A stretch of DNA of 64,000 nucleotides, from the NCBI RefSeq assembly GCF_016775475.1, contig NZ_JAEUXJ010000009.1, positions 159,990 to 223,989 of the forward strand. Direction: 5' to 3'. The translations under genes were made by a program, and so were the position numbers. The notes beneath the pieces were generated by a model. It saw nothing but the letters and a program-made list of their open reading frames with translations, did no database searches and was not told where the DNA came from. The DNA is from Belnapia mucosa (GTDB taxonomy: Bacteria > Pseudomonadota > Alphaproteobacteria > Acetobacterales > Acetobacteraceae). Shown here in pieces: positions 23,694-31,567 of this stretch (position 1 is the first letter of the stretch; every line of letters begins with the position of its first letter).

Positions 23694-25106
23694 TCAGAAG
23701 CCGTGCTCGGGCTCCGGCACGGCGCGGCGGACGGTGCCGCCCCATTCCTGCATGATGTCGCCGCCCTGCACCGTCTCCGGCGCCCGGCCGGGATCCTGCA
23801 CCAGCACATCCGGCCGCAGCATGCGGATCAGGTCGAGCGCGGTCTCGGCACCGTAGCGGATGACGAGATCGACCGCGGGCAGCTCGGCCAGGGCTTCGGC
23901 CGCCGGGTCGCCATCGGCGACGCCGACCACCAGTCGGTCGCACCAGTCGCGCGCCTGGGTCAGCACCTGCGGCTCCCCGGCGGCGGTGCTGGCGGCGAGG
24001 AAGCCGACGCGATGGCCGGCGCGGCGCCAGCCCTCCACCCGCTCCGCCGCCTGGCCCCGGGTAGCGAGCTTGCGGGCGGCGAGCCGGCCGGGGGTCAGCA
24101 CCTCGAGGAACTCATCCTCCCGCACCACGCCGATGCCGGACTTGCCCATGGCGATGCCGGCGGCCAGCGCCCCGAGCCGGGCGACGAGCGGCAGCGGCAG
24201 GTTGACCGCAAGGCCGGCCGCGGCGACCGAGATCACCGCATCCCCAGCACCGGCCGGGTCGATCATCTCCGCCACATCGGCGGGGAGGTGGCGGGCCGTA
24301 TCGGTCTCATCCACCAGGGTCACGCCGGCCTCGCCGCGGATGACCAGGACGGCGCCGAAGCCATGGGCGGCACGCAGCGCACGGGCGGCGGCCGCGATCT
24401 CGGCATCGCCGCCGGTCGGCAGGCCGGTGGCGGCGGCGAGCTCGGCGCAATCGGGGATCATCAGGTCGGCGCCTGCGAAGCGGGCCGGGTCGCCGCCGCG
24501 CGGATCGACCACCACGCGGCGGCCGGCGGCGCGGGCCGCGGTGATCAGGCGCGCGGGGGTGTTCCCGGCCAGCACGCCCTTGCGGTAGTCCGACAGCACC
24601 ATGACGGTGGTGGCCGCCACCGCGTCGGCGGCGATCCGCACCAGCCGGTCGGCCAGGCGCGGGTGGATCGGCGCGTTCTGCTCCTGATCGGCGCGGAGCA
24701 ATTGCTGGCCGCTGGCGACGAAGCGGGTCTTGGTGGTGGTGGCGCGGCCGCCCTGGACCAGCAGCCAGGGCTCGACGCCCGGCTGGCCGCCGATCAGCCC
24801 GGTGAGGTCGCTGCCGGCCTGGTCGTCGCCGACGATGGAGACGAAGGCGACGGCGGTGCCGAGGGCCGTCAGGTTCCGCACCACATTGCCGGCGCCGCCG
24901 GGCAGCGCCACCTCGCGGTCCACGGCGAGGACCGGGACGGGGGCTTCGGGGCTGATGCGCTCGACCCGGCCATAGACATAGCGGTCCAGCATGGCGTCGC
25001 CGACGACGAGGACGGCGCCGCGTTTGAGCTGGCGCACCGCCTCCAGCAGCTCGGACGGGATGGCGCCGGATGGGGCTGGTCGGGGTTCGGGCGCTGGGCC
25101 GTGCAT
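23694..25106 (-). CDS. hldE: HldE-like heptose kinase with degenerate adenylyltransferase half
   Basis: Predicted 470-aa protein of the bifunctional HldE/RfaE layout, for ADP-heptose synthesis in LPS. The N-terminal PfkB-type kinase (about residues 25-345) looks intact, with DRYVYGRVERISPEAPVPVL and the DPAGAGDAVIS anion hole/catalytic aspartate region near residue 285. The C-terminal nucleotidyltransferase (from about 350) aligns in outline (RVGF..., DRLVVGV..., LIRMLRPDVLVQD, GGDIMQEWGG). The catalytic loop usually written TNGCFDLLHPGH is replaced by LAASTAAGEPQ and the later ISSTSLI-type motif is missing. The kinase activity is likely kept; the adenylyltransferase is probably dead or moonlighting. 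Confidence 0.85.
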   Translation of the reverse strand: MHGPAPEPRPAPSGAIPSELLEAVRQLKRGAVLVVGDAMLDRYVYGRVERISPEAPVPVLAVDREVALPGGAGNVVRNLTALGTAVAFVSIVGDDQAGSDLTGLIGGQPGVEPWLLVQGGRATTTKTRFVASGQQLLRADQEQNAPIHPRLADRLVRIAADAVAATTVMVLSDYRKGVLAGNTPARLITAARAAGRRVVVDPRGGDPARFAGADLMIPDCAELAAATGLPTGGDAEIAAAARALRAAHGFGAVLVIRGEAGVTLVDETDTARHLPADVAEMIDPAGAGDAVISVAAAGLAVNLPLPLVARLGALAAGIAMGKSGIGVVREDEFLEVLTPGRLAARKLATRGQAAERVEGWRRAGHRVGFLAASTAAGEPQVLTQARDWCDRLVVGVADGDPAAEALAELPAVDLVIRYGAETALDLIRMLRPDVLVQDPGRAPETVQGGDIMQEWGGTVRRAVPEPEHGF

Positions 25107-25265
25107 TGCACTGCGGTAGCCCAAGCCAGGGTCTGCGCGCAAGGCGAGAGACGGCACGGGATGTGTTTCCCGTGGAACATAACCGCTTCGTGGCGGGGTT
25201 CTGGTCCTATCCTGTACGGGGTCGCACAGGCGCAGGCCGTTGGGCAAGCCCGACGCCAACAAAGA
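25107..25265. other. leader region of the hldE-like gene
   Basis: 159 bp between two minus-strand genes. I see no gene and no clear hairpin terminator. An AT-richer stretch around 25160-25190 could hold the promoter, but no confident -35/-10 pair stands out. Confidence 0.3.
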
Positions 25266-26045
25266 CTAAGCCGAGATGAAGCGCATCCGGTGGCCTTCGA
25301 GCACGAGGCAGGTGAGGGGGCCGCCGAAGCAGGCGCCGGTGTCGATGCCGATGCGGTGCGGCCGCACCACCGGCACCTCGGCCGGGGTATGGCCATGCAC
25401 CACCACCAGCGGCAGGTCGCCCTCGAAGGAGAGGAAGGGCTCGCGGATCCAGACCAGGTCGAAGGGGTCCTGGCGCTCCTGCGGGATGCCGGGGCGCACC
25501 CCGGCATGGACGAAGAGGTAGTCGCCCGCCTCATATTGCAGCGGAAAGCCGCCGAGCTGCGCCAGGTGGTCCGGCGGGACGGCGGTGCAAGCGGCCGGGT
25601 CCTCGGGGTTGGCGCCGTAGCTGGTCAGCGTCGCGGCGCCGCCATTCTCCAGCCAGAAGGGCAGGGCGCCGGGATGCGCCTGCGGGTCGCAGGCATCCAG
25701 CATCATCACCTCATGGTTGCCGAGCAGGTTCACCACCTCGAATTCGCCGGGGATGCCGCCGAGCAGCGCATCGCCCGCCTCCTCCAGCCGGCGCAGCACG
25801 CCGGCGCTGTCCGGGCCGCGATCCACATAGTCGCCGAGATGGATGAGGGTGACGCGCTCGGCCGGCCGGGCGCGGGCATCCTCGCCGATCAGGGCATGCA
25901 GCGCGGTGAGCTGATCGACGCAGCCATGCACGTCGCCGACGGCATAGATGCGCCAGCCCGCCGGAAGGTTGCCGGGGGCGAGCTGACCGAGGCGCGGGGT
26001 CACCGGCGGCCTCGGCGGGGGCGGGGGGTCTGGGGCGGGATACAA
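25266..26045 (-). CDS. PrpA-type metallophosphoesterase (Ser/Thr phosphatase-like)
   Basis: Predicted 259-aa (or 245-aa) calcineurin-like phosphatase. All family motifs are present: YAVGDVHGCVDQL (GDxHG), HLGDYVDRGPDS (GDxVDRG), LLGNHEVMMLD (GNHE), VVVHGHTP (HGH) and IDTGACFGG. It belongs to the PrpA/ApaH-like group acting on phosphoproteins or nucleotides. The N-terminus is proline-rich. Start codons are TTG 26045 or GTG 26003, neither with a good ribosome binding site, so the start is uncertain. It is divergent from the EAL-like pair (87-bp gap). Confidence 0.85.
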   Translation of the reverse strand: MYPAPDPPPPPRPPVTPRLGQLAPGNLPAGWRIYAVGDVHGCVDQLTALHALIGEDARARPAERVTLIHLGDYVDRGPDSAGVLRRLEEAGDALLGGIPGEFEVVNLLGNHEVMMLDACDPQAHPGALPFWLENGGAATLTSYGANPEDPAACTAVPPDHLAQLGGFPLQYEAGDYLFVHAGVRPGIPQERQDPFDLVWIREPFLSFEGDLPLVVVHGHTPAEVPVVRPHRIGIDTGACFGGPLTCLVLEGHRMRFISA

Positions 26046-26132
26046 CTCACGGGAGATCGTTTAGCGCTTCATTCACCATCCGGCGCGAGTTTAGAGGATG
26101 ATGTGCCGCACCGCACTGCGCCAGGACAGCGC

Positions 26133-27143
26133 ATGATCGTGACCGGAGCCAGATTGGCGGCCCCGCCGGGGCCGGCCGGGCTGCTGCCGCTGGTGCGCCG
26201 GGCCCTGCCCGGGGCGGCGGGGCGGGCGGCGCTGCGGCTGCGTCCCACGGGGCCGATGGGGCTGCCGGCCCGGCGCCGGCTGCTGCGCGCGCTGCTGCAG
26301 GATGCCGCCGAGACGGGCGGCGGCGCGGTCTTCGACACCGGCGCTGGGGAGATGCTGCTGCTCGGCGCCATGGCCGGGGCGGCGCGGCGGGCGGCGGCGT
26401 CGCTGGCTGGGCTCGCCGGGGATGCGGCGGCGGTGACGCTCTGGCTGCTGCCGCGGGATGCGGCGGCGCTGCTGGCCTGGGCCGAGACGGCGCGGCTGGC
26501 GGGACCGGACGCGCCGCCGGCGCCGCCCGGCGCGGACCTGGCAGGGCTGGAGGCGCGGCTGGATTCGCTGCCGGCCGATGGGGTGCTGCGTCACCGCGCC
26601 ATCCTCCGCCCCGGCGCGGCGGTGCCGGAGCGCGGGCGGCGGCTGCGGCTGTCGCGCGCCGCGCTGGCCGCGGTGCTGGGCCCGCTGGCCGAGGATGATG
26701 ATCTGATGACGCATGCCGCCAACCGGCTGGCGGCGCGGCTGCTGCCCGGCCTCGCCGCCTGGGCGCGGGACCTGCCCGGCTGGCGGCTGCTGCCCCTGCC
26801 GCACGCCGCCCTGCCGCCGCCGAGCGCCGTCCCCGGCCAATTCGGCGTGCTGCCCCTGGCCGCCGCCGCCGATCCCGCCCTGCCCGCCTGGCGGGAGGCG
26901 CTGGCGGCCCGCGGCTGGGGCCTGGCGCTGGAAGCGGCCTTGCCCACCCCCTTCGATCCGGCCGGGCTGCCGGCCGACCTGCTGCTGCTGCGCTGGTCGC
27001 CGACCCTGGCCGAGGGGCCGCTGCCCGGGCGCCTGCCGCCGGATCGGCTGGTGCTGACCGGCTGCGACGGGCCGGCCGCCCTCGCCTTCGCGGCACGGCT
27101 TGGCGCCGCCGCCACCGGCCCGGCGACGGAGGTGGCGGCATGA
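26133..27143 (+). CDS. uncharacterised protein, possible degenerate EAL-like domain (first of pair)
   Basis: Predicted 336-aa alanine/leucine/arginine-rich protein; I do not recognise it firmly. Its C-terminal third (RGWGLALEAALP..., then LPADLLLLRWSP..., then DRLVLTGCDGPAALAFAARLG) follows the strand order of the end of EAL phosphodiesterase domains and matches the next gene's C-terminus in pattern. The EAL signature and metal ligands are absent. No signal peptide or membrane helix is evident. ATG 26133 is used; its TGA overlaps the next ATG as ATGA, so the two products probably work together. Confidence 0.7.
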   Translation: MIVTGARLAAPPGPAGLLPLVRRALPGAAGRAALRLRPTGPMGLPARRRLLRALLQDAAETGGGAVFDTGAGEMLLLGAMAGAARRAAASLAGLAGDAAAVTLWLLPRDAAALLAWAETARLAGPDAPPAPPGADLAGLEARLDSLPADGVLRHRAILRPGAAVPERGRRLRLSRAALAAVLGPLAEDDDLMTHAANRLAARLLPGLAAWARDLPGWRLLPLPHAALPPPSAVPGQFGVLPLAAAADPALPAWREALAARGWGLALEAALPTPFDPAGLPADLLLLRWSPTLAEGPLPGRLPPDRLVLTGCDGPAALAFAARLGAAATGPATEVAA

Positions 27144-28237
27144 GCGCGCCCGGCGGCGATGCCCTGGCGCTGGCGCATTACCTGCGCGAGGCGGTGGCGG
27201 CCGGGCTGGTGCGGGAGGCGCTGCATCTCCGCCTCTCGGGCCTCGATGCCGGGCTGCGGCGCGGCCATCACCGCCGGCTGGTGCGGGAGGCGCTGGAGCC
27301 CCTGCTGCGCCCGACCCGCGGCCGGGTCTTCGAATTGCCCAATGGCGACATCATCGCCGTGGCGCCGCCCGAGGGCCGCCATCTGCGCGGTGCCGAAGAA
27401 GAACTCGGCATCCTCTTCGCCGCCGAGGAACTGCGGCCCTTCGCCCGGCGGCGCCTGCCTGAGGAAGCCGCGGCGCTGCTGGCCGCGGTGGAGGAAAGCC
27501 TCTCCCCCGGCACGCCCGCCCCGGCCGCCGAGGCGGAGCGGCCACCCCTCTCGGCCGGCGACCTGCCGGCGATGGAGCGCAGCCTCGGCCAGGCCAGCCT
27601 GGCGCGTTTCCTGGTCCGCCGCCCGGTCTGCCGCCTGGCACCGGAGGGTGGCGGGCCGGACACCGCCTGGGAGGAGTGGGAGCTGCGCTGGACGGAGCTC
27701 TGCGCCGCGCTGCTGCCGGGGGTGGATCCGGCGCTCTCCCCGGCCCTGTCCCGCCGGCTGCGGCGGCTGGCGGAACGGCGGCTGCTGGCCGAGCTGGGCC
27801 GGCCCGGGGATGCGCGGCGGCTGGGGCAGGAGGGGTTCCGGCTGGCGCTGGAAACCCTGGCGGAGCCGGAATTCCTCCGCTTCGACGCCGCGCTCGGGCC
27901 GCAGGGGCGGGGGCGGATGGTGCTGACCCTCGATGCCGCGGATGCGCTGCACGATCCCGCCGGCTTCGCCTTCGCGCGCGACTTCTGCCGGCTGCGCGGC
28001 TGGCGCCTCGCGCTCGACCTGCCGCCGGCGCTGCTGCCGGCACTGCCGCCAGGGGGGCTGGGGGTGGATTGGCTGCGGCTGGGCTGGTCGCCCGCCCTGC
28101 CGGCCCTGGCCGGAGCGCTGCCGGCCGATCGCGGCACGGTGGTGCTCGGCGGGGTCGATCGCGCCGCCGCCATCGGCTGGGGCTGGGAGGCGGGCATCCG
28201 CCTGTTCGAGGGGCGGTTGCTGCGGCCGGGCGGCTGA
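27140..28237 (+). CDS. uncharacterised protein, possible degenerate EAL-like domain (second of pair)
   Basis: Predicted 365-aa protein, start overlapping the previous stop (ATGA). The N-terminal ~110 residues contain RRGHHRRLVREALEPLLRPT and VFELPNGDIIAVAP, and the middle is helical. The C-terminal part runs RMVLTLDAADALHDPAGF, then RGWRLALDLPPAL, VDWLRLGWSP and GTVVLGGVDRAAAIGWGWEA with LFEGRLLRP at the end. This is the strand-by-strand layout of an EAL domain C-terminus (ALDDFG, DxIKID, AEGVE, QGYLFGRP) without the catalytic residues. It may be a signalling scaffold or an inactive c-di-GMP sensor. Function is inference. Confidence 0.7.
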   Translation: MSAPGGDALALAHYLREAVAAGLVREALHLRLSGLDAGLRRGHHRRLVREALEPLLRPTRGRVFELPNGDIIAVAPPEGRHLRGAEEELGILFAAEELRPFARRRLPEEAAALLAAVEESLSPGTPAPAAEAERPPLSAGDLPAMERSLGQASLARFLVRRPVCRLAPEGGGPDTAWEEWELRWTELCAALLPGVDPALSPALSRRLRRLAERRLLAELGRPGDARRLGQEGFRLALETLAEPEFLRFDAALGPQGRGRMVLTLDAADALHDPAGFAFARDFCRLRGWRLALDLPPALLPALPPGGLGVDWLRLGWSPALPALAGALPADRGTVVLGGVDRAAAIGWGWEAGIRLFEGRLLRPGG

Positions 28238-28243
28238 CACCCA

Positions 28244-28349
28244 GAGCGGTTTCCATTCGCCTGGGGCTCATGGAAGCCGCCCTAGGCATTTGTTTGGGCG
28301 AGCCAATGTCTCCGACCAGGCGATTCCGCCTGATCGGAGATTGCTCTAT
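28244..28349. repeat. REP-like imperfect palindromic element
   Basis: The 121-bp gap before the exporter ATPase contains a 13-bp stem with one mismatch (28310-28322 and 28327-28339, ATTC loop) flanked by AGAGCGGTT at the left and ATTGCTCT at the right, which can pair in part. The shape resembles dispersed palindromic elements of alphaproteobacteria. No second copy is in this window, so repetition is not shown here. Confidence 0.35.
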
Positions 28350-28358
28350 GCCGGGTCC

Positions 28359-29114
28359 ATGGACAGCCCCGCCATCCTCGCCGAGGCGCTGAGCAAGCGC
28401 TACGCCCCCGATGCGCCGCCGGCGGTGGAGGGATTGTCCTTCTCCATGCCGCGCGGCGCCACCTGGGGGCTGCTCGGCGGCAATGGCGCGGGCAAGACCA
28501 CCACCATCGCCATGCTGCTCGGCCTGCTGGTGCCGAGCGGCGGGCGCATCACCGTGCTCGGCCATGACATGGCGCGGGACCGGTTCGCGGCGCTGGCGCG
28601 GATGAATTTCTCCTCGCCCTATATCGCCCTGCCCTCCCGGCTCAGCGTCGCCGAGAATCTCCGGGTCTATGCGCATCTCTATGACGTGCCGCGGGCCGAG
28701 GCGCGGATCGCGGAGCTGGCGGCGCAGCTCCAGCTGACCGAGCTGCTGGACCGGCCGGCGGGGGAGCTCTCGGCCGGGCAGAAGACTCGCGTGGCGCTCG
28801 CCAAGGCGCTGGTGAACCGGCCCGAATTGCTGCTGCTCGACGAACCCACGGCGAGCCTCGACCCGGATACGGGGGACTGGGTGCGGTCCTGGCTGGAGCG
28901 CTACCGGGCGGAGACGGGCTGCTCCATCCTGCTCGCCAGCCACAACATGGCGGAGGTCGAGCGGCTCTGCGGCCATGTGCTGATGCTGAAGGGGGGGCGC
29001 ATGGTCGATTCCGGCAGCCCGGCCGGGCTGATCGGCAAATACGGGCGCGACGACCTGGAGCAGGTCTTCCTCGACATCGCCCGCGGCCGGCAGCGGGCGG
29101 AGGCCGTGCCATGA
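28359..29114 (+). CDS. ABC-2 type exporter ATPase
   Basis: Predicted 251-aa ATPase of the CcmA/NodI/drug-exporter group. Walker A GGNGAGKTT, signature ELSAGQKTR (SAGQ variant), Walker B LLLLDEPTASLDPD and the SHNMAEVERLC switch segment are visible. ATG 28359 is chosen because the alignment to the family begins there; upstream in-frame codons fall in a hairpin-rich gap. No strong ribosome binding site is seen. The 3' end overlaps the permease gene by ATGA, so both form one exporter. Confidence 0.9.
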   Translation: MDSPAILAEALSKRYAPDAPPAVEGLSFSMPRGATWGLLGGNGAGKTTTIAMLLGLLVPSGGRITVLGHDMARDRFAALARMNFSSPYIALPSRLSVAENLRVYAHLYDVPRAEARIAELAAQLQLTELLDRPAGELSAGQKTRVALAKALVNRPELLLLDEPTASLDPDTGDWVRSWLERYRAETGCSILLASHNMAEVERLCGHVLMLKGGRMVDSGSPAGLIGKYGRDDLEQVFLDIARGRQRAEAVP

Positions 29115-29914
29115 ACCGCGCCGCGCTGCGCCGGGTCTGGGGCCTGATCTACCGCCACCTGGCGCTCTACCGCCGGTCCTGGCCGCGGGTGCTGGAGCTG
29201 ATGTACTGGCCGGTATTGCAGATGCTGGTCTGGGGCTTCGTCACCTCCTACCTCGCCGCCGCGCCGAGCAATGCCGCGACCATCGGCGCCGGGGCGCTGC
29301 TGGGCGGCGTGCTGCTTTGGGAAGTCGCGCTGCGCAGCCAGATGGGTTTCTCCCTATCCTTCCTGGAGGAGATCTGGTCGCGCAACCTCGGCCATGTCTT
29401 CGTCAGCCCGCTCCGCCCGCGGGAGCTGGTGGCGGCGCTGATGGGGATGAGCGTGATCCGCGTCGTCGTCGGCGTGCTGCCGGCGGTGGGGCTGGCCTGG
29501 CTGCTCTATGCCTTCGGGCTGTTTGCCATGGGGCCGGTGGTGGTGGCCTTCTTCGCCGCGCTGCTGATGATGGGCTGGGCGGTCGCGCTCGGCGTCACTG
29601 CGCTGATCCTGCGCTATGGGGCGGGGGCCGAGGCCTTGGCCTGGTCGATCCTGTTCGGGCTGACGCCCTTTTCGGCGGTGTTCTACCCGGTCGCCATCCT
29701 GCCCGGTTGGTTGCAGCCGGTCGCGCTGGCCCTGCCCTCGGCGCATGTCTTCGAGGGGATGCGGGCGGCGCTGCAGGACGGACGGATCGCCACCGGGCAT
29801 CTGGTCGCCGCCTTCGCGCTGGATGCGGCCTGGCTGGCGCTGATGGGCTGGGTCTTCCTGCGGCAATTCCAGTCGGCACGGGTGCGGGGCGCGCTGCTGA
29901 ATATCGGGGAATAG
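29111..29914 (+). CDS. ABC-2 type exporter permease
   Basis: Predicted 267-aa integral membrane protein of the ABC-2 family with about six hydrophobic segments, paired by ATGA overlap with the preceding ATPase. The basic N-terminus (RRVWGLIYRHLALYRRSW) is followed by LMYWPVLQMLVWGF, and the conserved mid-loop FLEEIWSRNLGHVFVSPLRP is diagnostic of NodJ/DrrB-like permeases. The substrate is unknown; the neighbours give no clear hint. Confidence 0.9.
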   Translation: MNRAALRRVWGLIYRHLALYRRSWPRVLELMYWPVLQMLVWGFVTSYLAAAPSNAATIGAGALLGGVLLWEVALRSQMGFSLSFLEEIWSRNLGHVFVSPLRPRELVAALMGMSVIRVVVGVLPAVGLAWLLYAFGLFAMGPVVVAFFAALLMMGWAVALGVTALILRYGAGAEALAWSILFGLTPFSAVFYPVAILPGWLQPVALALPSAHVFEGMRAALQDGRIATGHLVAAFALDAAWLALMGWVFLRQFQSARVRGALLNIGE

Positions 29915-29927
29915 CCGCCGGACGCGG

Positions 29928-30377
29928 TCAGGACCGTTCCAGCACCTCGGCGAGTTCGCCGAGCAGGCGGCGCAGGGCCGCCATCCGGCCGGGCGGCAGC
30001 CGCGCGGCGAGCTCCTCCTCGGCCTCCCGGCTCAGCCGCACGAGCGTCTCGGACACTGCGCGGCCGCGCCGGGTCAGGCGGACGAGCTTGGCCCGGCCGT
30101 CCGCCGGGTCGGGCGTGGCCGCCACATAGCCCGCCGAGGCCAGCGCTTCGACGAGGTAGGCCATGCTCTGCTTCGTCATCCGTGCCCGCTCGGCCAGATC
30201 GCTCACCCGCGATCCCGATCCCGCAATGTGCCGGAAGACGGCGCTGTGGGCGGGACGGATATCGGGGAAGCCCTGTGCGGCGAGCGCGCCGTAGACGCGC
30301 TCCGACAACCGTTCATAGGGCAGGCGGAGGAGGTAGCCGATCGTCCGCTCCGCCGCGCTGATGTTCCGTTCATCCAT
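29928..30377 (-). CDS. MarR-family transcriptional regulator
   Basis: Predicted 149-aa winged-helix repressor. The DNA-binding core includes RVSDLAERARMTKQSMAYLV and the wing TPDPADGRAKLVRLTRRG. ATG 30377 is used; ATG 30395 in the same frame would add six residues. It is divergent from a cupin gene, with two 17-bp repeats between them. MarR proteins usually repress themselves and the divergent gene and release DNA on binding a small phenolic or oxidant ligand. Confidence 0.88.
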   Translation of the reverse strand: MDERNISAAERTIGYLLRLPYERLSERVYGALAAQGFPDIRPAHSAVFRHIAGSGSRVSDLAERARMTKQSMAYLVEALASAGYVAATPDPADGRAKLVRLTRRGRAVSETLVRLSREAEEELAARLPPGRMAALRRLLGELAEVLERS

Positions 30378-30396
30378 GGCCGAGGCTTGACACATA

Positions 30397-30435
30397 GTCA
30401 GACATTCTGTCCATATTGGTCAGGCAGTCTGTCCA
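30397..30435. promoter_or_regulatory. two 17-bp direct repeats, candidate MarR operators
   Basis: GTCAGACATTCTGTCCA (30397-30413) and GTCAGGCAGTCTGTCCA (30419-30435) repeat with a 22-bp period, about two helical turns. Each has an inner inverted repeat (CAGA-N3-TCTG or CAG-N5-CTG). A TTGACA at 30387-30392 could be the -35 box of the cupin promoter, with a CATATT at 30412-30417 between the repeats, so MarR binding would block it. Confidence 0.6.
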
Positions 30436-30464
30436 CTCGATCTGCGGTGATGAAGGAGCCAGGG

Positions 30465-30944
30465 ATGAGCGAGGCGATCAGCGCGATGAACCACTTCTCG
30501 CTCCCGGGGGCGGGGCGCACCGAAGGGGTGCTGGGCACGAGCCTGACCTACAAGGCGGAGGCGGCCGAGACCGGTGGCGCCCTGGCCTGCGCGGAGATCG
30601 CGGTGCCGCCGGGCGTCGGCATCCCGCTGCACCGGCACCGCGACGAGGACGAGGCCTTCTACGTGCTGGCGGGCCGCGTCATCATCGAGGGCGATGGGTG
30701 CGGCGATGGCGGGGTCAGCCTCGAGGCCGGCGGCTTCTTCTACGGCCCACGCGGCCGCATCCATGGCTTCCGCTGCGGCGGGCCGGAGACGGCCAGGCTG
30801 CTGGTCCTCGTCACGCCGGGCACCGGGACTGGCGCCATGTTCGCCGAACTCGCCGAGCTGGGACGCCGCATGGGTGACCGGATGGACCCGGCGGAGGTCG
30901 TCGCGGTCTGCGGCCGGTACGGCGTCACCTTCACCCGGCCCTGA
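30465..30944 (+). CDS. cupin-domain protein under MarR control
   Basis: Predicted 159-aa single-domain cupin. The metal-binding motif 1 reads PLHRHRDEDEAFYVLAG (two histidines and a glutamate) and motif 2 is in GPRGRIHGFRCGG. There is a short helical C-terminal tail. ATG 30465 follows GGAGCCAGGG. It is divergent from the MarR gene with shared operators. Proteins like this are often dioxygenase-like or quercetinase-like, but no substrate can be assigned. The gene at 46845 is a related cupin. Confidence 0.83.
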   Translation: MSEAISAMNHFSLPGAGRTEGVLGTSLTYKAEAAETGGALACAEIAVPPGVGIPLHRHRDEDEAFYVLAGRVIIEGDGCGDGGVSLEAGGFFYGPRGRIHGFRCGGPETARLLVLVTPGTGTGAMFAELAELGRRMGDRMDPAEVVAVCGRYGVTFTRP

Positions 30945-30953
30945 GCCGCCGGG

Positions 30954-31553
30954 TCAGCGGCCGCGGATCTCTTCAGGCCCGGCCAGCCGATCCCATTCGG
31001 CATGGATCGTCGCCATCCGCCCGCCCAGCTCCTCCGCCCGGCCGATCTCCTCGGTGAAGCCCATGGGCCGGAAATCCTGCATCCGCATCGGGTAGAGGAT
31101 GCCGTCGAGGTGGTCGTATTCGTGCTGGACGACGCCGGCATGGAAGCCTTCCACCTCGGCCGAGACCGGCTGCCCGTCGCAATCGACGCCGGAATACCGG
31201 ATGCGTGCGAAGCGCGGCACCGCAGCGCGCAGGCCGGGGATCGACAGGCATCCCTCCCAGCGCATCTGCATTGCCTCCCCGACCGGCTCCACCACCGGGT
31301 TGATCACCACGGTATTGCCGATGACCCGGTCATCGGGCGCCCCGGTCGATCGGCTGGGCAGCACCCGGAAGACGAAGAGCCGCAGCGGCACATGCACCTG
31401 CGGCGCGGCGAGGCCGGCCCCGGGCGCGTCCTCCATCGTCTCGAACATGTCCTGCACCAGCTGGCGGATCGCCGGCGCGCCGGGATCGGCGACGGGCCGG
31501 CAGCGCTCGAGCAGGACGGGGTGGCCCATGCGGGCGATCTTGAGGACGGCCAT
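30954..31553 (-). CDS. def: peptide deformylase
   Basis: Predicted 199-aa metalloenzyme that removes formyl groups from nascent protein N-termini. All three motifs are present: GAGLAAPQ (motif I), WEGCLS (II, metal cysteine) and QHEYDHLDG (III, HExxH with two metal histidines). It starts at ATG 31553, 14 bp after the aldehyde dehydrogenase gene. The usual fmt partner is absent, so this is probably an additional deformylase rather than the def-fmt housekeeping copy. Confidence 0.93.
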   Translation of the reverse strand: MAVLKIARMGHPVLLERCRPVADPGAPAIRQLVQDMFETMEDAPGAGLAAPQVHVPLRLFVFRVLPSRSTGAPDDRVIGNTVVINPVVEPVGEAMQMRWEGCLSIPGLRAAVPRFARIRYSGVDCDGQPVSAEVEGFHAGVVQHEYDHLDGILYPMRMQDFRPMGFTEEIGRAEELGGRMATIHAEWDRLAGPEEIRGR

Positions 31554-31567
31554 GGGTGGAGGATAGC

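Noticed and set aside
23490..26132. Very long plus-strand open frame running into the EAL-like gene at 26133
   Set aside because: It is antisense to the IalB-like, hldE-like and phosphatase genes, which have clear family motifs; long shadow frames are expected at this GC content. Only the part from 26133 is credible.
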